Assembly (NCBI GenBank): GCA_030706405.1
Contig: JAUZOO010000001.1
Span: 391,762-455,761 of the forward strand
Length of the DNA stretch: 64,000 nucleotides
Origin: Bacteroidota bacterium
GTDB lineage: Bacteria; Bacteroidota; Bacteroidia; Bacteroidales; JAAUTT01
Reading direction: 5' to 3'
The translations under genes were made by a program, and so were the position numbers. Below, in pieces: positions 16,445 through 25,400 of the stretch; the stretch's first letter is position 1; each line of letters begins with the position of its first letter. Under the pieces are notes generated by a model. The model saw only the letters and a list, made by a program, of their open reading frames with translations. It made no database searches and was not told where the DNA came from.

Positions 16445-19273
16445 TCAGACTCTTTCGGAAAAGTATTTAGTCAGGATTTTTTTGATGTCGTCGAGTTTTA
16501 CGGGTTTGGTAATGTAGCCGTCCATTCCGTACGAAATTGCATTGGCTTTCCCTTCCTTACTGGCATTGGCCGTCATGGCGATGATTGGGCATTTATAGCC
16601 CAGTTTGCGTAGTTCCCGGGTTGCTTCAATTCCGTCCATTTCGGGCATCATCATATCCATAAAGATGATGTCGAAATTATCTTTAACCATACACTCCACG
16701 GTTTTTAGCCCGTTTTCTGCAATCTGGATTTCGTATCCAAGATTTTTAAACATCGTTCTGGATACTTTTTGATTGATGAGATTGTCTTCTGCAACGAGAA
16801 TATTGATGTTTCTACGAAGGATGTCGAGTTTTTCAGCTGGTTTTTTCTCTTTTTTCAGATGATCAAATTTCTCTTGTATGATGTTTAGCATCTCAGCCGA
16901 TTCGTAGGGTTTTATTAAATAATAATCGATGCCTAGCCTTCGGGCTCTTATATAATTGCCGTGAACATCGTTGCTGCTGATCAGGATGAACAGGAAGTCG
17001 TAAATCGACTTTTCTTCTTTAAGCGTAGCTGCTAATTTAAATCCATCAAAATCTCTGGAATCGTTTAGTATGATTATTTGAAATTTATCTTTTTCGATTG
17101 AAAGTTTTTGGACGAGTGAATCTGATGTTTGGAATATATATTTTTCATACTTAATTCCTACCCGTTCTAAGTAGTTATAAACAGGTTCGGTGGGATCTTC
17201 AACCGGATTAACGAAAAGGATGTTGATTTGATTGTATTCTTCAATTTTGGAGAAATCGTAATTCTTGCAAAGATCCTCGTTCGAAAATACTTCGATGGTG
17301 AAACTGAATTTTGAACCCGGTAATGCCTGATTTGATGAAATATCGGAAGGGCTTTCGACCCAGATTTCTCCACCCATTAATTCCACCAACTGTTTGCTGA
17401 TGGTAGTTCCGAGCCCGGTTCCACCGTATTTTCGCGATATTGACCCTTGGGCTTGGGTATACGAGGCGAATATGGTTTCCAGCTTGTCCTTATCAATGCC
17501 AATTCCGGTATCTTCAACAATGAACAGCAGGGTAAGGTGCCCTGAATATTCTTCCATCAGCTCTACGCTAATGGCGATTTCTCCCTGCGGGGTAAATTTT
17601 ACGGCGTTGCTCATCAGGTTGGAGATTACCTGACGTAGCCTGAACGGGTCGCCAATGATTTTTTGGGGAACGTTGGCTGCAATTTTTGTGTTTATGGTTA
17701 TGTTTTTCTCGTCGGTGAGGGGTTTAAAGAGTTCTTTGATGAACCGTATTTCGTCCGAAACACGGAAGGGAATTTCTTCAATCAGCATTTTTCCGGCTTC
17801 TACCTTCGAAACGTCAAGTATGTCGTTGATGATGGTTAGCAACAGGTCTGATGATTTTTTTACAATTTCGGCATATTCGCGTTGTTCGGGCGTGAGGTTT
17901 TGCTGTAACAGGGCATCGGCCATGCCAATGATACCATTCATTGGAGTACGGATTTCGTGGCTCATCTTGGCCAGAAAATCGCTCTTGGCAAGGTTGGCGG
18001 CAGCCTCAATCTTACGCGATTTCTCGATTGGGGTTATGTCAATAAAGGCTTCAATAATAAGTTCCTCGGTTTCGGTATTGAATGGAATTTCTTTTTTGTA
18101 AATGGTGATTTCGTTACCTTCTTTTTCGAACACGAAAAAATGCCCCGAGTCGAAAGCCGAATCAATCTTGTTGCGGTCGTTGTAATATTTGGGGGTAATC
18201 AGGGCACCAATGTTTCGGCCCACAACGTTTTCTTTGTCCTTTCCATACAGCATTTCGGAAGCTACCTGGTTGAGGTGGCGGATAGTTTTATCGGGGGTAA
18301 GGATCATGACCCCGATAGGAACTGAATCGAATATTTTAAGGAATGTGTTTTCTGAGCTTACTGACTTTGCGTATTTGAGTTCTTTTTTCGAAAGTGTTTT
18401 TCGCAGAAAGAAAAATCCTAAAGCAGCTATAACGAGGAAAAAAGCTGAGAATAGCGAACTACGAATGATGATTGGCTTTCGGATTTGGGCCAAATCGGCT
18501 GATATGGCTATAATGAAATCTTTATTTACAATCCGAACGGGAAAAACTCCCGATAATACATTTAGTTTCCCGTTGTCGGTTTTAATGCTGTGCCGGTAAA
18601 ATGCCTGAATCGAATCCTTTATTACCAGGTTTACAGAGGCAAAACTGTTAATTTCAAAGGTGTTGCTTTTAAGGTTGCTGAATAGGATTTTGCCCGAATC
18701 GGAAGTACTCCAAACCCACGAGAAACCTTCCACTTTAAGCGGTTGCAGGTACAACTCAATAAAGTCGGCATAATTGATCCCTAAAATGATATTTCCTATT
18801 GTTTGATTATGCTTAAAAATGGGGATTGTATACTCGTATTGGTCGTTTTCGAATTTGATGGTTTCTTTGTTTAAAAGCACCCGTTGAAACTGGGTGGAGA
18901 AGAAGTCTTTGACGTAATTCTGATTTTTGTCCCAATAAAGCGTAAAGGCTTTGTTGTCGTTACTGTAGATGGAGATATTTGAAATCAGTTTTGGGAAGGT
19001 GGCGATTATCTGTTCAAGCCTTCGGATCTGAGAAGCATTTTTATCGGAGTTTTTAAAGATGTCTAAAACGCTGTCGTTATAAAGAAAGCCGTTTATCTGG
19101 TTTTCAAAATCGGAAGCAGTATTTTCGAGTCTGGCCACACTTCGGTTGCCTTGTTCCGAAATAATTTTTTTTTCAAATTCCACTTCTTTTCGGATAACGC
19201 TCAACGAAAACAGTATGTTGATGCAAAGCGCTGCTCCAACTAACAGGAAAAAGATCAGATAAATTCTTTTCAT
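16445..19273 (-). CDS. PAS hybrid sensor histidine kinase with two receiver-like domains
   Basis: A 942-residue membrane kinase when started at MKRIYLIFFLL (ATG at 19273). The frame stays open into rsgA but that extension (rich in Arg/Pro/Gln) is an artefact of overlap. Order: transmembrane helix 1 (about 3-25), a dCache-like extracytoplasmic sensor (about 30-300), transmembrane helix 2 (SSLFSAFFLVIAALGFFFL), a PAS domain, HisKA with H439 in SHEIRTPMN, HATPase (DTGIGIDKD, GTGLGTTISKQL), a degenerate receiver-like domain without the acidic pair, and a canonical REC with D873 (FMDMMMPEMDG) and ITKPVK. The rsgA gene ends 44 bases upstream, so co-transcription is likely. Confidence 0.9.
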   Translation of the reverse strand: MKRIYLIFFLLVGAALCINILFSLSVIRKEVEFEKKIISEQGNRSVARLENTASDFENQINGFLYNDSVLDIFKNSDKNASQIRRLEQIIATFPKLISNISIYSNDNKAFTLYWDKNQNYVKDFFSTQFQRVLLNKETIKFENDQYEYTIPIFKHNQTIGNIILGINYADFIELYLQPLKVEGFSWVWSTSDSGKILFSNLKSNTFEINSFASVNLVIKDSIQAFYRHSIKTDNGKLNVLSGVFPVRIVNKDFIIAISADLAQIRKPIIIRSSLFSAFFLVIAALGFFFLRKTLSKKELKYAKSVSSENTFLKIFDSVPIGVMILTPDKTIRHLNQVASEMLYGKDKENVVGRNIGALITPKYYNDRNKIDSAFDSGHFFVFEKEGNEITIYKKEIPFNTETEELIIEAFIDITPIEKSRKIEAAANLAKSDFLAKMSHEIRTPMNGIIGMADALLQQNLTPEQREYAEIVKKSSDLLLTIINDILDVSKVEAGKMLIEEIPFRVSDEIRFIKELFKPLTDEKNITINTKIAANVPQKIIGDPFRLRQVISNLMSNAVKFTPQGEIAISVELMEEYSGHLTLLFIVEDTGIGIDKDKLETIFASYTQAQGSISRKYGGTGLGTTISKQLVELMGGEIWVESPSDISSNQALPGSKFSFTIEVFSNEDLCKNYDFSKIEEYNQINILFVNPVEDPTEPVYNYLERVGIKYEKYIFQTSDSLVQKLSIEKDKFQIIILNDSRDFDGFKLAATLKEEKSIYDFLFILISSNDVHGNYIRARRLGIDYYLIKPYESAEMLNIIQEKFDHLKKEKKPAEKLDILRRNINILVAEDNLINQKVSRTMFKNLGYEIQIAENGLKTVECMVKDNFDIIFMDMMMPEMDGIEATRELRKLGYKCPIIAMTANASKEGKANAISYGMDGYITKPVKLDDIKKILTKYFSERV

Positions 19274-19317
19274 GTACGGCGGTTTGGTTGGTTTAGGTGA
19301 AGTGAAAGATAGTCCGT

Positions 19318-20241
19318 TTATCGGTATTTCGATTGTTCGTCGTTTAAAATGCTTAAATAACTGTAATAGCGGCCGGCGTTGATTTCGCCTTTTTCGACCG
19401 CGGCTTTTACGGCACAATTGGGTTCTTCGATGTGGAGGCAGTTGTTGTACTGGCACGAAGCAGCGTAGCGGAATATCTCGGGAAAAAAGTGATAGATCTC
19501 TTCCTTGTCCATATTGGTCATGCCAAAACCTTTGATGCCCGGGGTGTCGATGAGGTAGCCGCCTGCGGGCAGTTCAATCATTTCGGCAAAGGTGGTGGTG
19601 TGTTTTCCTTTAAGGTGATAATTCGAAATTTTACCGACTTTGAGTTCTATTTCGGGGTAAACGGCATTGATGAGCGACGATTTTCCAACGCCCGAATTTC
19701 CCGAAAGCACGCTGACCTTTCCATCGATTAGTGATTTAAAAGTGTCGAGGTTTTTGCCATTTTTTGCCGAGGTTTCGATTACCTGATAACCGATCGGTTC
19801 ATAAATTTCGTGAACCTCGCCGATAAGCTCAGCCAGGGTATCCTCGTAAAGATCTGTTTTGTTAATTACAATAACAACCGGGATGCGGTAAGCTTCGGCG
19901 CCTGCCAAAAACCGGTCGATGAACTCGAAAGGAGTTTCGGGGAAAGCCAGCGTAACAACCAGCAATGCCTGGTCCACATTGGCGGCAATGATGTGTGTTT
20001 GTTTCGACAGGTTCGAAGCTTTGCGGATGAGGTAGTTTTTGCGTTCCGAAATATCGGTGATAACACCCGTTTGTTCGTCGGCCATTTCTATCTCTACACG
20101 ATCGCCAACGGCAACCGGATTGGTACTTTTAAAATCAAACGTCCGTAACTTGCCTTTGATTTTGCAGTTAAGTACTTCGCCATCGTCGGTTTTTACCGTG
20201 TACCAGCTCCCGGTCGATTTTAATACAAGTCCTTTTTTCAA
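19318..20241 (-). CDS. rsgA: Ribosome small-subunit biogenesis GTPase RsgA
   Basis: A 307-residue circularly permuted GTPase that helps late 30S maturation. The order is an N-terminal OB-fold (about 1-68), G4 NKTD at 127-130, G5-like ETSAKNG, then G1 GNSGVGKS (181-188), switch region KGKHTTTF, G3 DTPG (232-235), and a C-terminal zinc domain with C263, C268, H270 and C276. Start MKKGLVLKSTGSWY is the normal family N-terminus. All motifs look intact. The hybrid kinase gene follows at 44 bases. Upstream, the 20-bp repeat array separates it from the divergent xth gene. Confidence 0.96.
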   Translation of the reverse strand: MKKGLVLKSTGSWYTVKTDDGEVLNCKIKGKLRTFDFKSTNPVAVGDRVEIEMADEQTGVITDISERKNYLIRKASNLSKQTHIIAANVDQALLVVTLAFPETPFEFIDRFLAGAEAYRIPVVIVINKTDLYEDTLAELIGEVHEIYEPIGYQVIETSAKNGKNLDTFKSLIDGKVSVLSGNSGVGKSSLINAVYPEIELKVGKISNYHLKGKHTTTFAEMIELPAGGYLIDTPGIKGFGMTNMDKEEIYHFFPEIFRYAASCQYNNCLHIEEPNCAVKAAVEKGEINAGRYYSYLSILNDEQSKYR

Positions 20242-20363
20242 GCGTTAAGTTTTAAAACCTCAATATTACTAATATTTTGGATTCGAAAAGAGATGTTTTC
20301 GAATCCAATGTTTTGGAGAATAGCCTGGTTTTGCAGTACGGCGGGCTGTGTATTTAAAATATA

Positions 20364-20580
20364 TGCCTCAATATTGAAAATGTAGGCGTCAATATCCCGC
20401 AGGACGCCTAAAAATGTTGCAGGACGCTCAAAACCTTGCGCAGGACGGTAAAAAATCCTGCAGGACGCCTAAAACTTTAAAAGGAGAGCCAAAAACTCTA
20501 AAAGGACGGCCAAATTTCCAAAAGGAAGGGTAAAAAACCCGCAGGAAGGGTAAAAATCTTGCAGGACGAGGTATATCGGG
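20364..20580. repeat. Intergenic tandem array, about 20-bp period
   Basis: The 409-base rsgA-xth intergenic region is mostly a degenerate array. The core AGGACG/AGGAAG/AGGAGA begins at 20401, 20421, 20442, 20462, 20482, 20503, 20523, 20543 and 20563, i.e. steps of 20-21 bases, usually preceded by TTGC or AAA and followed by an A-run. Two weaker units with TCAATAT 21 bases apart (20368 and 20389) extend it upstream. The unit shares TTGCAGGACG with the 41-bp array at 58.9-59.2 kb. No coding potential was seen; function unknown. Confidence 0.8.
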
Positions 20581-20612
20581 GTTTTACCCGAACTAATGTT
20601 GGCTGCGCTTGT

Positions 20613-20620
20613 TATCTTTG
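20613..20620 (+). promoter_or_regulatory. Candidate -7 element for xth
   Basis: TATCTTTG matches TAnnTTTG and ends 30 bases before the ATG at 20651. No TTG at the standard -33 spacing. It lies inside the longer open frame that begins at 20609, supporting the 20651 start. Confidence 0.4.
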
Positions 20621-20650
20621 TCTTGGTGTTTTAATCTTGATTCAATTTTT

Positions 20651-21412
20651 ATGAAGTTTTATTCGTACAATGTCAATGGGCTCAGGGCTGCTATCGGTAA
20701 AGGTTTTGCAGCCTGGCTCGCCGAGGAACAGCCCGATGTTATCGGGTTACAGGAAATTAAAGCAACCCCCGATCAGGTCGATACCTCCTTTCTGGATAAC
20801 CTGGGTTACCATCATTACTGGTTTCCGGCCGAAAAGAAGGGCTATTCAGGGGTTGCTATTTTTACAAAAAAGAAACCCGATTTTGTCGGGTTGGGGATGG
20901 AACTGCCGGATTACGATGTTGAAGGTCGTTTAATACGTGCCGACTTTGGGGATATAACTTTTCTTACTATATATTTTCCTTCGGGAACCAGTGGCGACGT
21001 GCGGCAGGAGTTTAAGATGAAGTTTTTGTTCGATTTTGATGATTACGTGGAACGTTTGCGCAAGGAACGCCCAAACATTATTCTTGCAGGCGATTTTAAT
21101 ATTGCCCATAAGCCCGTTGATATTAACCATCCCGAGAGGCACCTTACGAGTTCGGGCTTTCTGCCCGAGGAGCGGGCATGGGTGGATCAGTTTCTGGCCA
21201 AAGGTTTTTTGGATACCTTCCGTGTTTTTAACAACGAGCCTAAGCAATACAGCTGGTGGACGTACCGTGCACAGGCCCGTGCCAAAAATCTGGGTTGGCG
21301 GATCGATTACCATTGGGTTACCGAAAGTCTTCGTACGCGATTAAAGAGTGCACAGATCCATGCTGGTGTGGTGCATTCCGATCATTGCCCGGTATCAGTT
21401 GAGGTAGGATGA
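20651..21412 (+). CDS. xth: Exodeoxyribonuclease III
   Basis: A 253-residue AP endonuclease/3'-5' exonuclease of the EEP fold, acting in base excision repair. The start MKFYSYNVNGLRAAI is canonical; an in-frame extension to 20609 would include the promoter-like element. Motifs: NVNGLR with the metal-binding Asn, GLQEIK with the catalytic Glu (about residue 33), AGDFNIAH (about 141-148), WWTYR and RIDYHWVT, and the terminal SDHCPVSVEV with the catalytic Asp-His pair. All active-site residues of the Xth family appear present. It is monocistronic and convergent with porP. Confidence 0.95.
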   Translation: MKFYSYNVNGLRAAIGKGFAAWLAEEQPDVIGLQEIKATPDQVDTSFLDNLGYHHYWFPAEKKGYSGVAIFTKKKPDFVGLGMELPDYDVEGRLIRADFGDITFLTIYFPSGTSGDVRQEFKMKFLFDFDDYVERLRKERPNIILAGDFNIAHKPVDINHPERHLTSSGFLPEERAWVDQFLAKGFLDTFRVFNNEPKQYSWWTYRAQARAKNLGWRIDYHWVTESLRTRLKSAQIHAGVVHSDHCPVSVEVG

Positions 21413-21433
21413 TGACTGTTCAAACTTTGTTTC

Positions 21434-22426
21434 TTAGAACCTGGGACATGGCACAGCTCCTAATTTTCGTCTGGTAAAACTGCGCCCGGCAGGTCTGGTA
21501 CTAAATGTGTACGACATTGCAATTTCGTGGGCTCCTCCTGTGGCAGCTATCAGTGGCGACACGGTAAAATCGTGGCTGTACGAAAATGTCAGACTGGAGA
21601 AATTAACCCCTGCCAATAAGGTTATGGCATCGCTGGAGTTTGAGCTTCCTATGGGAATTCCCCGGTACCAAATCCCTGCCATCACAGGCAGTTTAATATA
21701 ATACAATCCCAGGTCGAGCTGGCTCAGTGTGGCCTGATGGCGGAAATTGAAAGCTACCGTGAGCGATTGTTCATCGCGGATGAGCAGGGTTTGCGCCATG
21801 GGAATTTTAATACCTCCATACAACGATGTTTTTAAAGGCATGTACCGTGGATCGTCCTTTAAGGCCGGGTTCATTTTTAAAAGATGGTCGAAGGTAAAGC
21901 CAAACCATAGATAGCGGGAGTAGGCCATTACCGAAGTTGCAAAGTCGATATGCCCGCTTTGGTCATCGGGAGTTTCAATGGTTCCAAAGAGGCTTCCGTC
22001 TCCGTTTATCTGGTCGGAAAAAGTTAACTTGTTATAATCGATCTTTTTCTGATAATATTGAAATTGAAGTCCCGGCTGAATGGAAAAGTTACGGTTTACT
22101 TTAATACGATACGAATAGTTAAGCGAAGCTATGGTTGTGGTTAATTTTCCGCCCCCGGCATTGTCGCGAAGAAGAAGGATTCCGGCTCCACTGTTATATT
22201 GGGGGATAAATTGGTCGTACGACAGGGCATACGTAACAAACCTGCCGGAGAGCTTAGGCCATTGGTCGCGGTAATTAAGGTTTACCCGTCCGTTACCGCT
22301 TGCACCGGCCATGGATGGGCCCAGGTAGAGCGGCGCAGCATAGAACTGCGAGAACTGGGGGTCCTGGGCATAGCTTTCTCCTAAAGATAAAATAAGTAAC
22401 AGAAATATGTGTAGAAATCGCTTCAT
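21434..22426 (-). CDS. PorP/SprF family type IX secretion system membrane protein
   Basis: A 330-residue outer-membrane beta-barrel with a signal peptide (about 1-20, ending ESYAQ). The mature start DPQFSQFYAAPLYLGPSMAG is the PorP/SprF hallmark; further family segments are NLNYRDQWPKL, YALSYDQFI and LLLRDNAGGG. In T9SS these proteins bind the type B C-terminal domain of a partner substrate and help anchor or export it. The giant adhesin gene ends only 21 bases upstream on the same strand, so this is a substrate-PorP operon and they are very likely cognate partners. A C-terminal basic tail (RPAGRSFTRRKLGAVPC) extends beyond the last strand. Confidence 0.95.
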   Translation of the reverse strand: MKRFLHIFLLLILSLGESYAQDPQFSQFYAAPLYLGPSMAGASGNGRVNLNYRDQWPKLSGRFVTYALSYDQFIPQYNSGAGILLLRDNAGGGKLTTTIASLNYSYRIKVNRNFSIQPGLQFQYYQKKIDYNKLTFSDQINGDGSLFGTIETPDDQSGHIDFATSVMAYSRYLWFGFTFDHLLKMNPALKDDPRYMPLKTSLYGGIKIPMAQTLLIRDEQSLTVAFNFRHQATLSQLDLGLYYIKLPVMAGIWYRGIPIGSSNSSDAITLLAGVNFSSLTFSYSHDFTVSPLIAATGGAHEIAMSYTFSTRPAGRSFTRRKLGAVPCPRF

Positions 22427-22447
22427 CCAATAAATTTTTAAGGCCTT

Positions 22448-25400
22448 TTATTTTCTGATTAGTAATACATCGCCGGTAACGGAGAACCGTTTGCCATTGT
22501 TGTAAATTCCTGTTGCCTGGTAAATATAAACTCCTTCAGTCATTAATTTTCCTTTGAAATATCCATCCCATCCAATGGAGATATCGTCACTTCGGAAAAG
22601 TTTTAATCCCCACCGGTTGAAAATTTCAAGGTGATATTCTTTGATTCCTCCGTTTATGATGGTAGGATAGAATACGTCGTTACTGTAATCACGTGGGTTA
22701 TAGCGGCCGTCGGACGAACCACTGATGTTCGGTGTAAATGCCGATGGGAACTTAAATTTACTTTTTTCGATGACATGTACGGCATTGTTTATTGTTAACG
22801 TATCGGAGCATTGATGCTCTGTCCATGCAATGAGTGATACCGTGTAGAATCCCGAGTCAGCATAGGCATGAGTGGGTGTGAATTCTTTTGACGTGTTGCC
22901 ATCACCAAAATTCCATAACCAGCTGGTGCTATACTCAGAGAAGTTGTGCGTTTGCATTTTTTGGTCTGGCGCAAACACTTCAATAGGAGCAAGGTCGAAA
23001 GCAGCCTTGGGCAGAGCGTGTACCGTAATGATCGTATCTTTCTCAACGGTTCCTCCGGTGGCTGAAGTGGCCGTCATTTTTACCTTATAGGTTCCGGCTT
23101 TGGTATAGGTATGAATAATGTTTGTTTCATCCGAGTAATGGCTGTCGCCTAAGTCCCAATGGTAAGGTGCTCCTCCGATCGATTTATTTACGAAACTTAC
23201 TGTCAGCGGCGGACATCCTTGGGTTATGCTTGGGATGAAGTCGGGGATTGGCATTACGTAGTACATAATATTGACAAGATCGGAAGCCACACAGCCATTG
23301 TTTTCAATAGTCCATTTGAAGGTGTTTTTACCTGCTCCCAAACCGTTTGCAACAGTTGAGAAGTTGCCAGGGTTTTGGATGGTTCCGTTACCTGCAGCAA
23401 GATACCATTTCCCGGTTCCCTTCGATGGGTTATTCCCAATAAGGTTTGCTGTTGATGTAAATACGATTTGGTCAACACCTGCATTGATTTCGGCAAGGTT
23501 ATCGATTACTACCACATCGCTGTATAGCTTACAGTTTTGGTTGGATGTTGTCCACCGGAATGCATTGGTGCCAAAAACAAGCCTGTTTATCTTGGTCTGG
23601 TTGCTGTCGGGGTTGGCAATGGCACCATTTCCAGCGATTACAGACCATGAGCCTTTTCCTACTTCCGGGATATTGGCATACAGAACTGTGGAATCTGCAC
23701 AAACTGACTGATTGGTGCCGGCGTATGGTTTTGAAGGCAAATTATTGGTGATGATTACATCGTCGGATAGCGCACAGTTTTCTTTGGTAACCTGCCATCT
23801 GAATCGGTTTATTCCGAAACCAAGGTTGGTAACTTTGGTTGCAAAGTTGTTTTTATCTTTTATACTGGCACTGCCCCCGATGAGGATCCATTCGCCAGTT
23901 CCATCTGTCGGATTGTTCCCTGAAAGCTGAACACTATCCTGGCAAAGCGTCTGGTCTGGTCCGGCCATAGCAATCCCGGGCGTATTATTTACAATTTTTA
24001 CGGTGTCCGAAACGCTGCACTGGCCGCTGGTAACGGTCCATTTGAAAATATTGGTGCCCCTGCCCAGTGTGCTTACGTAAGTGTCAAATTGTTTGCTGTT
24101 GGCGAAATGTGCCGCACCTGTGAGTATTGACCATTGGCCGGTTCCTATGCTGGGTTTGTTTGCATACAGGTACGTACTGTCTTTGCATATAATTTGATCT
24201 TTCCCTGCACTTACATTGATAGGCTGGTTGTTGGTTATCTTTACTTCATCCGAAGAAATACAACCTTTGTTTGTAACACTCCACCGCAGAATATTGACAC
24301 CTAAAGCAAGACTGTCAATTTTAGAATTGTACAGGCTTGTATCTTTAACAATACCCGAACCGCTGAGGATTTCCCATTTTCCGGTCCCCACTACAGGCTG
24401 ATTGGCTTCGAGTATGGTGTTATTCTTGCAAAGTTCCACGTCGGCACCAGCATAAGCGGTACTTGGCAGGTTATTGGTGATAATCACATCAGCGCTGGAT
24501 GTACAACTTCCGTTAATGATCGTCCAACGCAAGGTGTTGTTGCCTTTCTCCAGGTTTATAACCTGACTGTTGGGACTGTTTTGGTTTACAAATGTTGCGC
24601 TGCTTTTATTGCCGACAACAGACCAGGTTCCTTTTCCCGGCCATGCCGAGTTGGCGTTGAGCTCGATTTTATCGTCGCAGATAGTTCGGTCTTTTCCCGC
24701 ATCTGCCTTAATAAAGCCACTATTAATTATAACTTCATCATAATTGGAACATTCATGGTAAGTAATTGTCCAACGGAAGATGTTACTGCCCAGGGCAAGA
24801 TTTCTGACTGCCGGCTGAGAATAAGTTGTGTCCGATATAATAGCTGAGCCACTTTGTAAGGTCCATTTTCCGGTTCCTACTAAAGGCCTATTGGCTCCTA
24901 AAAATATACTGTCGGCGCAGATAGATTTGTCAACACCCGCATCAGCTTTGCTGGGTTTATGATTGATGATGGTAACATCATCCGTGGAAGTACAGTTGCC
25001 TTTGGTGATTGTCCAGCGAAGTACATTGTTGTCAGTCGCCAGTTTGGTCATTGTATTTCCTTTGATGATTGCACTCCCAGAGATTACGCTCCACGAACCG
25101 GTGCCGATGGTCGGGGTATTCGGGATAAGTACTACGGAATCGGCACAAGATTTAATATCCGGACCAGCATTTGCTGTAGTTGGTGTGTTATTGGTTATGG
25201 TTACCAAACTTTCCGAATAGCAGTTTTCTTTTGTTATGGCCCATTTTAAGGTGTTGACTCCACTGGCTAGGTTGCGTATTAGAGTGGTATTTTTTAGTTC
25301 ATTGTCAAATGTCCCCGAACCGCTTACTACTGTCCATTTACCGGAACCAAAGAGTGCCGGGCCTGCAGATATTGTAGTGGTGTCGGTACATATTGTTTGC

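Noticed and set aside
16445-19456. Longer start for the second hybrid kinase at 19456
   Set aside because: The extra 61 residues overlap the rsgA gene and have no family character, while the ATG at 19273 is followed directly by a membrane helix.
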